From Uloborus plumipes (lineage: Eukaryota; Arthropoda; Arachnida; Araneae; Uloboridae), in the NCBI GenBank assembly GCA_038373865.1, contig JAXGGA010000021.1, positions 1-64,000 of the forward strand: 64,000 nt of DNA, given 5' to 3'. Below the pieces are notes generated by a model that saw only the letters and a program-made list of their open reading frames with translations, was not told the DNA's origin and did no database searches. The translations under genes and the position numbers were made by a program. Below, in pieces: positions 11,396 through 22,913 of this stretch; position 1 is the first letter of the stretch; each line of letters opens with the position of its first letter.

Positions 11396-11783
11396 CACTG
11401 TTAAAAAATTTCCTGAAATTTTACGGTAAAAGTTACTGGCATCCCTGTTGCCAGTAACTTTTACCGTAAAATATATTTTATTGTAAAATTTCACGAAAAA
11501 GAAAACGAGAATTAAAATGCGCGAACGAAGGGACGAACGACAAGGATCGAAATCGGGACCCAATTTTTTCACACTGCTTTACTATCCACGGTACCAGATG
11601 AGACACATCAGGAGAGCGAAAATAGCGCGTCAAGTGTATCTCACAGTAAGTCACGTGGTGATCCATTGGCGCTGCAGTCGCATTTTTTTTATCGGTACAA
11701 TTTACTGTAAAAATTTTCTGTACTGTAAATGCTACATTTTACAGTAATAATTACCATGAAAGCTTCCTGAATTTTTAACAGTG
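11396..11783. mobile_element. MITE with CACTGTTAAAAA termini
   Basis: The left end CACTGTTAAAAAATTTCC and right end CTGAATTTTTAACAGTG are inverted, and TA flanks both sides. Inside, gttactggcatc and its inverse form a hairpin at 11429-11460. It is related in style, not in interior, to the CACTGTAAAAAATG family. The interior (11500-11690) is non-repetitive and of unknown origin. Confidence 0.75.
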
Positions 11784-12664
11784 TACTTTTACTCTCTTTT
11801 TCTTTCTTTGTGTTGAATGTGTTGTCAATGTTGTGAATGGTTGCCTACCCTATGAATGGGTCCCTATGGCATGTGTCTACCGTGGAAATCGTACTTCACA
11901 GCACACCAAATAACGGCAGTTGGGAAAAGCAGCGCACCCCAAATTGCCAGCACTTTGATCTTATGGTAAAGGCAATTTTTAATAGTTTAACAAAATTATC
12001 TTTCTTTTCCCCTTTCTCTAATACAGTTTCCTTCAACACAGTGGAGCAATGCAGCCTTTTTTTACAAGCACACATTAGTATACCATTCACGAAATTCTCT
12101 TACAAGACTTAAAGAATACAAAGCTATGAAATTCTGGCGATAAACTTTTTTCTAAAACAATGAATGATCTGAAACTTTACAAAAACTAATTACCTTCCTC
12201 AAGGAGAAGGCGAAAAATGTATTGGAACGATCAAAGTGAACGATAAAAAAAGTTTCGCCTAGAACTAAACGAACTAACTTATCATACTTAAGGAAAGAAA
12301 ACAATTCACACGCGCTTGATTTTACTTACTTCTCCATATAAAAAAAAAGTTACTTACCAATTTTATAAACGTTATTCTGATTATATCCGTTTATTTAGAT
12401 AAAAACCTAGATAGTTATTTTCGTAAAAAATTTTTATATAAAACATTATTTTTTTGAAAATTTACCATTTCATATTGGAAACTTTATGCTGTAAGATTTT
12501 TAGTTCTAAGTCGGCAGTTAATTTTGTTTTCCTTGTGTTTTTTACTTTTACTACTGTGCAGCGAGATTACTTTCTTATTCTTCTATTGAACGATGCAAAT
12601 TTTTAATAACCAAAAAATGAGTTCGTTGTACTCTGAGAACCGAAATCTTTCACTATTCCTTTAG
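11784..12664. other. No gene recognised
   Basis: Short frames only, without domain or codon bias that would support a gene. Confidence 0.55.
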
Positions 12665-12679
12665 AAAACTTTTTTTATA

Positions 12680-12838
12680 CAGAAGCCATCAGCTTCGACA
12701 TACATAAGGACTGACAAGCACAGGACAGATTTACAACACAGAAAGGGTGAAACAACATCCATGGGTAAAGCGGGACTCGAACCCGCGACCTCTTGCTTAC
12801 GAGGAGAATACTCTACCTCTAGGCGAATGAGGCCCCAT
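12680..12838 (-). repeat. tRNA-Thr-derived SINE or tRNA pseudogene
   Basis: On the minus strand an A-box-like TCGCCTAGAGGTAGAGT is followed by the anticodon loop CTCGTAA (CGT, threonine) and a perfect B box GGTTCGAGTCC. The anticodon stem is broken and the acceptor strands (GGGGCCT and TTTACCC) do not pair well, so it is not a working tRNA. An unrelated ~80-base body and an A-rich tail follow it, as in a SINE. Confidence 0.5.
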
Positions 12839-13676
12839 TATTAACTTTTAAAGTAATAAAACAGAATTATAAAATGTTCGTGTTGTCAACGAAAGGCAAC
12901 ATGTGCGAAATCATACAAATGTGTTGAGGAGTATGTGTGTGTGTGTGTTCCTTCGTTAGAATGTCCTGCATGGCGAAAGAGCAAGAACCGGTGAGCATGT
13001 CTGAGGAGATGGATCACTGTGACGCGAGACGTTGGCAGACCGCCAAGCTGAAAAAGAACCGCCTGACAACTGAAATTCAAACAGAAAACATATAGTTATT
13101 TATCATTGCTCTAAAAAAACATGTTACGAACCTTTTTACCAACATTCGATAAAAACGAGGAAGCCCAACTATCGTTATACAGGTTCTACATGCAAAATTC
13201 AAACCGGAAATGGACAAGATGAAGGTTTTGGTTGCCCATACATTAGAAGATAGACAAATGCTTGTTAAAGAACGAAATAAAAAAACTCATAATTGGCTGC
13301 TTTAAAATTAAAGTGGAAACTTTATTTGCAATCATAGTCTAAATTTTTGGGTGCAATATTTCTTTTACTTCGAACAAGTAAGTAAAGGTGGGCCAAGACA
13401 GGATCTAGAAACATTTCAAGGGATGGGTGAAAGGGCGATTGACTTTTTTCGTATAATTCAATACACATCTTGGTTAACAAATGTTGACTTCATATGCTTT
13501 GGACTTCAATTGCGAAACATATCCTGAAGAGATCCCCAAACCTCCCTTCTTTTAGCATCAAAGAATGTCTGAAAATGACTTTTTGGAACTTCAATGTTGA
13601 AAATTTACCAATGGTGAATCCCTCCAGGGAGGGGCGATGACCCTTCCCTTGCATCTTTCTCTGAGGTGTATTTGTT
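12839..13676. other. No gene recognised
   Basis: Contains a short GT microsatellite at 12932-12947. Nothing coding is supported. Confidence 0.55.
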
Positions 13677-14460
13677 TTTACTACTTTTTACGTAGTAAAG
13701 GAAGTATTGTGATCACGAAAAAAATTTCACTCAAATTTCGGTCTAAATTTTGACTTTGCTCACCCCTGAATGAATGTCGCGTAGTTTTTTCGACCTGTCA
13801 GCACGTGCATATGTACCTAACAACATACAAAGAGCCGAAAAATCAATTTCGACCACCCCCGAGTAAATTACGACGAGTTTTCTCGTGACGTTTGTATGTA
13901 CGTATGTGCGGATGTATGTGCGGATGTGGCTCGCATAACTCAAAAACTATATGCCGTAGAAACTTCTAGCTTGGTGTGTAGGCTCTGAGGGGGGTCAAGT
14001 TGTGCACCTCCCCTTGTGATTGCATTCGAATGTTCCCAAAGGGATCTTTTACCCCTTTTTTGGGGGTAAATCAATGTTAATTTCAATACAGACTCAAGTG
14101 ATATGAATTGGCGCCACCACTTGGCGACATGTCGCCAAGATTTTAGTCGCCAAGTGTTTGACGCCAACTTGGCGACATATCGCCAAGTTGGCGACAAATT
14201 TGGCGAAAAAATTATTTTTTGAATTTGGGTTCAACTTGGCGCTATTGGCGATATTTTGCGAAAAATTCACTAAATGATATTAAAATCAGCAATATTTAGA
14301 AAAATAATCATTGTAAAATATTTTTTGCATTGTTTCGTGGTAGATTAGGGGAGTAAATATTTGAATTATTACCTTGCTCACTCCAAGAACTTTTTTAACA
14401 CTTAAGGCAACTACTAAGAAATTTACACGTAAAAGGAAGTAGTGTGGGGTCCATACCAGA
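13677..14460. repeat. Interspersed repeat with TTGGCG palindromes, copy 2
   Basis: The middle (13880-14310) matches 5390-5830. Both outer edges carry the same-orientation phrase gtaaaggaagtattgtgatc (13696) and gtaaaaggaagtagtgtggg (14430), so the unit may be bounded by short direct repeats. The interior has 'acgccaacttggcgacatat' followed by cgccaagttggcgac, an extended inverted repeat at 14160-14200. Confidence 0.65.
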
Positions 14461-14499
14461 TTTTTTTAAAAAAATTATACCTAAGCTTTTGTCGGATGT

Positions 14500-14625
14500 C
14501 TGTGCATCCAGAAGCTCAATTTTTTTTGCATTGAAAAAGACGTTCCTTGTAACGCCGAAACACGTGTCTGCAGTATCCCTGATTATTTGTGCCTCCTTGA
14601 CGTTGTAATTTTCTCTACATCAATA
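14500..14625. repeat. Half copy of the palindromic repeat at 42425-42655
   Basis: It shares gcattgaaaaag, 'cgccgaaacacgtgtctgca' and tatttgtgc with 42545-42630. Only one arm of the palindrome is present here. Confidence 0.65.
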
Positions 14626-15731
14626 GCACAAAGGTATTTGTAAACTCTATTTGTAAACTTTACCTAAAAGTATCCATTGCAAAGACATACTCAAACATGA
14701 CGCCTGGCTTATAGAGAAAATAAATACACAGATTTCGTATGAAATAATGATTTTTCTTTTTTCATAAAATAAATTTGTTTTGCTTCGAAATAATTTGTTT
14801 AATTTAAAAGAAAAAAAAGCATTTAAAGTTTAATTTGAGGAATAATATAATTGAGAAAAAGACAATATTTCAAACTTGATCGACAGGCTCATTTAGCTCT
14901 CAAAGATTTTATTTATATTATAGATGAAATATCAACGTAATTTTATTTCGTAAAAATATTCTGATGCCTTTAAAATAAAAAAATTCATATTATAATTAAC
15001 TTAATACTATGACAGATTAATATTTATGTCTTTGGAACCAAAAAAAAACGGTATAAAAATTGATTAAAAGTTCATCATTCTTTATTGTTGTGATATATGA
15101 GCCCTATAAATACCCTACCGAGCCATTACTTCGGTTATTGACATTTAATGATCCGACAGAACTGGGTCTTCGTCTAGTACCATGGGAACTAATGAATCTT
15201 CCGAAGAACAAAACATTCCAATGCCAAGAAATGATACTCTTGTTGATAGTTGGGTTGGATAGCGGCTAGGGGAATAGATAAAATAATGAAGGCGTAACTT
15301 ATTTTTAGAGCAGTCAGAAACTGCTCTTTGGACGTCATAAATATTAATAAATAATTAAAACAGCAAGTAGGACTGACAAGTTAGTATAAGCTTGGGAGTT
15401 AGTATTTCAATTTAAGCACAATGTCCGAAACAAAGTTCGACGCGTATCAACATGCAAAATCAGTTAACATAACTAATCGTAGTGATATATAAACGATATA
15501 TAATAAATAGCAGCACATTTTCATATTTTCACAATTTAGAGTAAATATTTGAATTTATAACTATACACTGCTAATTTAGACTACAAAACACCAGCCAGTA
15601 AATACATCATTTTCATAAATTTTTGCATACAAAGCAGTGTTTCAACATATGTCAGAAAAAAACTAGTTTAGAGGAAAACCTTAATTTTCTCATATACATA
15701 CCACAAATCATTCATTTGTATTCGAAACGCT
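14626..15731. other. AT-rich sequence, nothing recognised
   Basis: No gene or element boundary seen. Confidence 0.6.
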
Positions 15732-16316
15732 ACATAGCAAAAAATAAACCGTTGTTTTTATAACAGTTTATTTACTAGCAGTTTTACAATTTATTACTGT
15801 AAAACTGGTAATTTACAGTTTATTACTGTAAAATTGGCAATTTACAGTTTATTACTGTAAAATTGGCAATTTACAGTTTATTACTGTAAAATTGGCAATT
15901 TACAGTTTACTACTGTAAAATTGGCAATTTATAGTTTATTACTGTAAAATTGGCAATTTACAGTTTATTACTGTAAAATTGGCAATTTACAGTTTATTAC
16001 TGTAAAATTGGCAATTTACAGTTTACTACTGTAAAATTGGCAATTTACAGTTTACTACTGTAAAATTGGCAATTTACAGTTTACTACTGTAAAATTGGCA
16101 ATTTACAGTTTACTACTGTAAAATTGGCAAATTACAGTTTATTACTGTAAAATTGGCAATTTCACAGTTTATTACTGTAAAATTACAATTTTCACAGTTT
16201 ATTACTGCAAAATTACAATTTTCACAGTTTATTACTGTAAAATTACAATTTTCACAGTTCATTACTATACAATTAGCTGTATTACACTGCAAAAACAACA
16301 CTCTTTTTTTACAGTG
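15732..16316. mobile_element. TA-flanked MITE carrying a large minisatellite, copy 3
   Basis: The left end is diverged (CATAGCAAAAAATAAAC) and the right end is CTCTTTTTTTACAGTG; both are flanked by TA. About 13 units of 29 bp and 3 units of 31 bp fill 15783-16260. Each unit holds TTTACAGT, a 5-base loop and ACTGTAAA, so every unit is itself a hairpin. A C/T variant (tttactac for tttattac) is shared by a run of neighbouring units, showing local duplication. Confidence 0.85.
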
Positions 16317-16547
16317 TATACATCCAAACGTATCACATCACTTACAAAAATGAGGAATACATAAATATATCCACTGTGCGATATTTACTCTCAGAGATGC
16401 TTTTGCACTAGCACTCTGCAAAAGAACTTAATTTCCTCGTACATAGAACCTACGTTCAGCTGAACTCAATAACCGAGACCACACATATGGAGTTTGCTCA
16501 CAACAACTTTAATTCCTCTCTATCTTTTATATACATGTTCGGCCGTA

Positions 16548-16646
16548 CTCTAAAAAATGAATGTTGTTTTTACAGTATGTTACAGCGATTATTACAGTAA
16601 TTTTACTGTAATAAACTTTAAAACTACTCATTTTACAGTAATAAAG
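16548..16646. mobile_element. Truncated MITE of the ACTGTAAA family
   Basis: A left end like the other copies (ctctaaaaaatgaatgttg) and about two internal units, then it stops without a right terminus. Confidence 0.65.
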
Positions 16647-16712
16647 TAATGCGCGATTTTTTTTCCTCAAATAACTTTTAGGGAGTATGTTATACATCTT
16701 AAGGAATAAGTA

Positions 16713-18005
16713 CCGTAAAATGGGGTGTATAGGAACAGCGGGGTCAATCGGAACAAAACTTTCCGACCGTACAAAGAAATTCTTGATAAATATACTATTG
16801 GTATTTTTCGCCATTATTTTTCTTTTTTAGAAAGGTAAGATCATAGGAAAGAGGAAAAAATTACTTTTGTCAATTTGGCAACGTTACTGCCTTATAAGGA
16901 AGGCTGCACGTGGAATGTTAGAAAACATCACGTTTTCATAGACTGCAAAACTTCATATGCAAGTACAAACCGTCTTATAATTTAAACCTAAGAGTGGTAT
17001 GTTTCAATTATGCATGAATCTGAGCAACTGAATACCACATTAGAATTTACATTTTTTTGAAATTGTGTCATAAAAATGAAGAATATTGAAAAAAGACATA
17101 GGGAAAAAATTGCGGGGTGTATCGGAACACACTAGGTTCTGTTGTTCCAGTTCAAACTTATTAAAAGGAAACTATTTGAAAAACCAAGATTCTAACCCCA
17201 ATTTCTCTAGTCAAGACAAGAACAAGGATTTATTACTGTTTATCTCTTCTCGTGAGCAACTAGATCTAAGAATGACAGAAAGTTGCAGATTTAAAAAGAT
17301 TTTTGCTCCAGGAGATTTTTTTTAACCTAAAATACGTGGGGGAAAGTCATACAGACTTTATGTAGCAAAAGTCCAGCACACAGACAGTGATGAATAAGTG
17401 GGAAAATCTTACAGGAAAATCCCCAAAACCCAGAGATTTCAAGAAACTAAAGAAAAAGCAGCGATCATCCCAGAAGATGTTATGAAAAAACCTAAGTCGA
17501 GAAACAACTGCTAGTTTTAAGGCCAAGTACCTATTTGTGGATGATATGAGTGACTTCAATTTATGTTAAAACATTGTATTTTAATTCAAAAGCATTTCTT
17601 AAAATTAATTTTCATTTCTCATAAGTTCGAAATTATTTTTCATTCTGACAAATTATAAACCTTTACTGGTATATAAAATAAACTTTTATTTGACAGTAAC
17701 TATCAGTTCTTATTCTCCCCCATCAATATTACTCATGTTTGTGAGACCTATTACAGGTTAAATTGAAAACAATGAAAATTTTAACATGTGTTCCAATTGA
17801 CCCCTATCAGCGGGGTGATTCGGAACACCCCTAAATTCCTATATATATGAATAATAACTGTTCGAAATGTTTTGTCTTTGCTTAGAATATCAAAAGCAAA
17901 GCAAGACCGAAGTTTTTACCCAAAAAATCAAATTAAAAAAAAATCTTTTAATTACTTTTTTTACAATTAAAGCTGAAAAGTGTTCCGATTCACCCCATTT
18001 TACGG
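16713..18005. mobile_element. Tc1/mariner- or pogo-type element, CCGTAAAATGGGGTG termini
   Basis: TA-flanked inverted ends: CCGTAAAATGGGGTG (16713) and CACCCCATTTTACGG (to 18005). Length 1293 bp is the size of a full mariner. Extra subterminal copies of the end motif lie at about 17114-17130 (ggggtgtatcggaacac) and 17812-17830. The interior has only broken frames on the + strand (for instance one with IIPEDVMKKPKSRNN near 17460-17515), so any transposase is dead and its family cannot be read. Confidence 0.75.
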
Positions 18006-18202
18006 TAATTAAGAAATGAAACATTTTCTATGCTCTAACTTAAAAATGGCTTTTTTTCCACTCTTGAACCACCGTGGGACGTAACACCCAAACACACACA
18101 AAACAGTTTCTTGTTTGTCTCGTCATTCAAAAAATACCGTACTCATATTACCACTTCAATTCCAAATCTTGATGAGTTTTTATTTTCATTCATTCCTTAT
18201 AT

Positions 18203-18348
18203 TTCTGTACCTCAGAACCAGATTAACGTAAGTCCATTTTCGTCATTTTTCAGTAGAGGGGAAAAACGATGTATTCGACAATCGTTTTTCCCCTCTACCG
18301 AAAAATGACGAAAATGGACTTACGTTAGTCTGGTTATGAGGTACAGAT
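18203..18348. mobile_element. Palindromic MITE, TACCTCAGAACCAGA termini
   Basis: Two ~68-base arms are almost perfect reverse complements around 18274-18279. Outer ends read ttctgtacctcagaacc and its inverse. The same TIR bounds the element at 43053-43307, and one end lies alone at 27152-27186. Confidence 0.85.
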
Positions 18349-19154
18349 TTGTGCGTGCAATAATTTTGTACACAGCATTCGAAAACTAATGAATCGCTTG
18401 TAGTAACCCATTGTTTTGCTCCTTTTTCTTTTCAAAATTTATTTATTTATTTATTTTTCTAAAAATGTGCTGCAATTATCACCATTGTGCGATATATATT
18501 TCAAAGCAAACAAAAAATAAATCCCTTTTTGTATCATTTCCACTTTTCCATGGCAGTTTTCATCATTTAAGTTTACTTTTTAAATTTAAGTTCCTTTTAT
18601 AACTCAATTTTTAACCTGAACAATAACAAAGTCCGACGAAACCACCTCGCCTGGGGGAATTATCGATACCGTAACAGAGAAACCGAAGTAGAGAGTCGCA
18701 AAAAATAAGAGAAATTTTTTTTCTCCTTCCTCTAACCATCGCACGGGGAATAGCAACATCGATTTTCGATATACTTCTGAAATACACTTAAGCAATATTC
18801 GAAGTGAAAATATTTTGAATGATTATTAACAGATAATTCAAGAAGTTTTCATCGAACTTAATTGCTAGTGAGTAGCAGAAGATTAATCAATATGTGAGGT
18901 AACTTATTTGTCGGTTAAGAAGGGTAACGACCCTTAAACCAAAACGGTCCATTAGTACTGACCTAGGAAAAATTAACACTGCTTCTTGTTTGAATAGTAT
19001 TTACATCAGAAACTCACGCAATATATCGATTTATTAGGCGTGGAATGATAATCATGAAGTCCTCCCCATTTTAAAATGAGCATCAACTTTATTTTTTTAA
19101 ATCGCAACCCTTCTTTTTTTTTCTCATATTTGTAATTAGAAAAATAAGTTAACC
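18349..19154. other. No gene recognised
   Basis: AT-rich; nothing supported. Confidence 0.55.
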
Positions 19155-19162
19155 TTATATAC

Positions 19163-19610
19163 TAGTGGTAGGAAACCAGTCGGTCGCGATTGACCGGTCG
19201 ATCTTGAGACCATTTTGTGTCGATAGCAGCAATATTTTGAAACTTGCTTTCTGTCAAAGTTAGAGTGGCATTTTCAACATTAATTACTGTACCAAAATTA
19301 GGTTTTATGTCTAAATCAAAAGTTACTAAAATGTTTGCAAACTTTTTTATAGTCACTCTAATAGCAAATTTAAAACAAGCTTTGTACTTGTGTCTGGAAA
19401 TAGTTTGATGTGGGTTAACCTAACAGTAATTCAGCAATGTAAAGCAATTACTTCACAAGAATCAAAATCTTTTTTCAGCAGAGTTAATGTATAATTTAAA
19501 GTCAGCATAGTCTCAACTGTACATAAATTACTCCCTTCCCCGAAGTCGATTTTGAGTTCACACAAAATTTGGAAAACAGACCTACAGTCAATCCAGGTTA
19601 CTGACCGCTG
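19163..19610. mobile_element. Non-autonomous hAT element
   Basis: It is flanked by a perfect 8-bp duplication TTATATAC (19155-19162 and 19611-19618). The ends TAGTGGTAGGAAACC and GGTTACTGACCGCTG are imperfect inverted repeats of the hAT type (CAGTGGT...). No transposase. The element at 48464-48792 has a related left end. Confidence 0.85.
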
Positions 19611-19618
19611 TTATATAC

Positions 19619-20700
19619 CATTTTTCATATTATTCTTATTAATAGTTAATAATTAAATTAATAGTGGCTGACTTCTTGTGGCTTAACATATTTTCATTTC
19701 TCGTGAATTATTAGTTTAAAAAAATTATCTAAAAGGATTTTATATGTCAGCAACAAAAAAAAAAACAATTAAAAGGTGCTTTTGTATAAAGATTCAAGAT
19801 TTTAACTTAAAATATTCATTTTCAATGCTTAAAAGTATGCATTGAAGAATATACACAAAGAAGTTTTTTGACTATCTCTGAAATTAGAAGCAGTGAGAAT
19901 ATATGCTTTTCTCTTAATTTTTAAACTATACACAGCTGTGGGTGTCAGTTTAGAGAAAAAATAATGATAAACAAGAGCTTTCAAATACTTTTTAAAAAAT
20001 AGTAGGATTTAAATTCCGAGTTTATAAATATCAAATAAATGCAACTGGAGAAACAAAACAATATTTAAAATACATATATGCACTCTCTTAGTATAAAGAG
20101 AATTTCTTAAAGATTTTTTTTTCTTTTCAAAATCCAAAATATGAAAGCGATGAAAATATTTTACAAAAAAAAGAAGAAAACTGTTTAGTAGCTCTACAAA
20201 AGTAAAACGCATGAAGAAAAATGCATAAACATCATGTAAGATGAAACAAAACCTTTCTCCAGAAATAAAATAAAAACCATCCAAAATTCATGTTTTCTTC
20301 AGAAAAATAAAATAAGGAAGAAAGAACGTTTAAGAGAAAAGAAAAAACGCAGGGAATGCTGCAAGAAAACCCTGTGTTTGCATTTTCCCTAGTTACTTTT
20401 CTTTCTCTCCCAAAGAGTAAAATATGTAAAATAATGTTTGCTCCTGAAAAGTATTTTACAATGTTAAATTCAAGAAGGAAATCTAAGATAAGAATAAAAA
20501 AGTGGATTGTAAGTTATTTTGTACGCATAAATAAAGTAATAAGCGGCAAATAAATTTTGAATCATTTTATTTTTGAGAAGCACTCCACCACTTATAGGTA
20601 ATCATATTTTTTCAAGTAACGGAAAGAAAATAATGCTTTCTCAAATATCTATCGATAGAAAATGGTATCGAAATATTATCGGAAAATAAAATCGCATTTT
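19619..20700. other. AT-rich sequence, nothing recognised
   Basis: Frames present are short and lysine/phenylalanine-rich, as expected from AT-rich non-coding DNA. Confidence 0.6.
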
Positions 20701-20704
20701 GGGG

Positions 20705-20872
20705 TAAAAGATTCGGAGTCGGAGTTTCAAAAAATTTCAAGAGACGGAGACGAGGTCTGTCATCTTTCGAATCCCGCAATTATACTAATGGCGCAGAGTC
20801 AAAGTCGGAGTTGTGAGCTCTAAAACTGAAGGAGTCGGAGTCGGTCATTTTCCCCCCGGCTAAACAGCCCTG
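20705..20872. mobile_element. hAT-type fragment with GGAGTCGGAGTCGG
   Basis: Several copies of ggagtcggag lead to the terminus GGCTAAACAGCCCTG at 20872, the inverse of a CAGGGCTG hAT end. The opposite terminus was not found. Confidence 0.5.
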
Positions 20873-21599
20873 TCTGTAAGTACGCCGCTCACTCACTTTT
20901 ATCTTAATTAAATGTTCACTGCCTGAATAGATTGTAGAATAAATTATGCTAATCTAACAAATATCATGGCGTACTTGGAGCATGAGCCAAACACCACTCC
21001 AACTGGACTAATAATGTTAAACCATTTATGTATAAACTGTACTTCATTTAAACTCTAAGCGTGTATTGAACAGAAGACAAATGATTAATTCTAAGTAATA
21101 AAATATAACAGGGAAAATATTGAGGAGAAACTTTGGATGAATCCTAGTTTAAGGTCCGACGATAAATTATTAAGTTTGGCAACCACAGAATTATCATTGG
21201 ATGACTGGATTGTTTGGCAATTTTAAGCTAAATGATATCAACCTTAAGCTGCAGTCTGAAAAAAATCGCCAAACCCGGACCCTAAAGTAGGAATTTACCG
21301 AAACTTTTTAGGAGATTGCTTTGAAAATCTGATCCAAAACATTTTTGTGTGACGCAAGTGACGATGTTGTTTTTTTACCTAAAAGTTGCCAAAAACAATG
21401 AAAAATAAAAGCAGTTATTGAGTAAAAATACTTCCACTATTCAATTGTTGCAATCAACGATGAAAAATAAAAGTAGTTATTAAGCTGGTTTTGTTAATAA
21501 ATTTAACAAATTTATTTTAAAGCGAAACATTTTTTTTCTTCTTTATTTTATTTTTATTTATTTTTTTAAGTGTATAATAAAATAAATAGAAGAATTTTG
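20873..21599. other. No gene recognised
   Basis: Contains two imperfect copies of 'caatgaaaaataaaagcagt' about 70 bases apart (21398 and 21460), a small local duplication. Confidence 0.5.
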
Positions 21600-21990
21600 A
21601 GAGAACAATTATTTTTACCCCCTACACTTTCATACTATACGTCAGGCTTATGTTTGCAAAAAATTATTGATTTTTTTTAAATAAAATTACTCACCGTAGT
21701 TTATTGCTCAAAGCATACTTTGTGTAATTTTATTCAAAACATTTTTCCCACTGGTTAATCGGCAAAATTGGGCTGGTTATAAATAAAATGAATCACCCAA
21801 GTTTTTCGCATTCCAGTTTATAAGTCCTGGAATTTGATTATTCCTAATCCTAATAGTGTCACGTGAATATCAACTGCGAGAGGGTTATCTTTTAACATTT
21901 CACTAAGTTTTACACACTTTCTGGACTCTTTGTTTTGTTTTTACTCTGAACTTTACTAATACTTCATCAAACTTGAAAAGTAAGGCATCA
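21600..21990. mobile_element. Decayed internal fragment of the CCGATTAATCGG hAT family
   Basis: It aligns with the interior of 32649-33790 (about 33240-33560). Shared landmarks are gtttgcaaaaaattattgat, ttttattcaaaacat, 'gagggttatcttttaa' and gttttgtttttactc. Both termini are missing. Confidence 0.6.
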
Positions 21991-22913
21991 CTTTAATGAT
22001 TTTTCATGGCTCTCAACAAAAAATAAATAAACAAACAATTCACATTTTTGATGCTATTCAATAAATAAATAAACACATAAATAAATAAATAAAATTGAAA
22101 AACGGGTTTTTGCATTCTTTCTGTCAAATGAGAATGCTTCATTCGGGTCAGCTAGTTATGAAATAATTCAAGCATGGATTGAAAATATTCAAGTGCTTTT
22201 TAAAACCGCTGATGTATAAATTGTATCAATAGTTTCCCTGCCAATCGACATATAATTAATAAACAGCTGCCGGCAATGACTGCTCCTAACTCAATTACCA
22301 AAGAATTGTAGCTGGAAATGTATGGAAAATACTTAAGAAACATTTTATTAAAATCTGTAATGATCTAGAATAATGTATAACATGAAACGTTGTCAAAGTA
22401 AATATTTTTTAATGTGTGTCGGGGGGGGGGTGCAAGAAGTTTACGTTTTAAACAAGCTTTTAATGGTGTCTATTCAGGGGAAAAGTATCTAAATTGAAAT
22501 TAAAATCACTTATGTTAAAAATGTATATGCATATATGAATGCATTGATTTGTTTGTCGCAAAAAAACGATTAAATACAATTAATGATGTTTCACTTTAAG
22601 GGTTAATTACGTTCTAGAAATTGTATATATTTCTTTTTTCTTTTTTTTAATCCTCCATAGGAGGGTTGTTAAAGGACAACTATTATAACTATTATTAAAT
22701 CTTTTCAATTAAGGCAAGCAGTTTCTGTCTATATAAAGGCACTATTAAATACAAAAGGACGAATAAATGTCTTTTTTTTAATTAAAAATAGGCAAATAAA
22801 GAGTTAAACAAACAAAATGTTTCATGATACCACTTTTTCTGCAGTATGTCATAAGAAATGCCCTGTTTTCTTGCAGACGCATTTCCTCTTTTGATATGTA
22901 GGGGTATGTGGAC
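21991..22913. other. No gene recognised
   Basis: Holds an AAAT microsatellite at about 22057-22093 and a poly-G run at 22422-22431. Confidence 0.55.

Noticed and set aside
12763..12836. Functional tRNA-Thr(CGT) gene
   Set aside because: The anticodon stem and acceptor stem do not pair; only the internal promoter boxes and anticodon loop survive, with a SINE-like body behind.
15783..16260. CRISPR-like array (29-bp repeats)
   Set aside because: Units are contiguous without spacers, each is a palindrome, they lie in a TA-flanked MITE, and the genome is animal.
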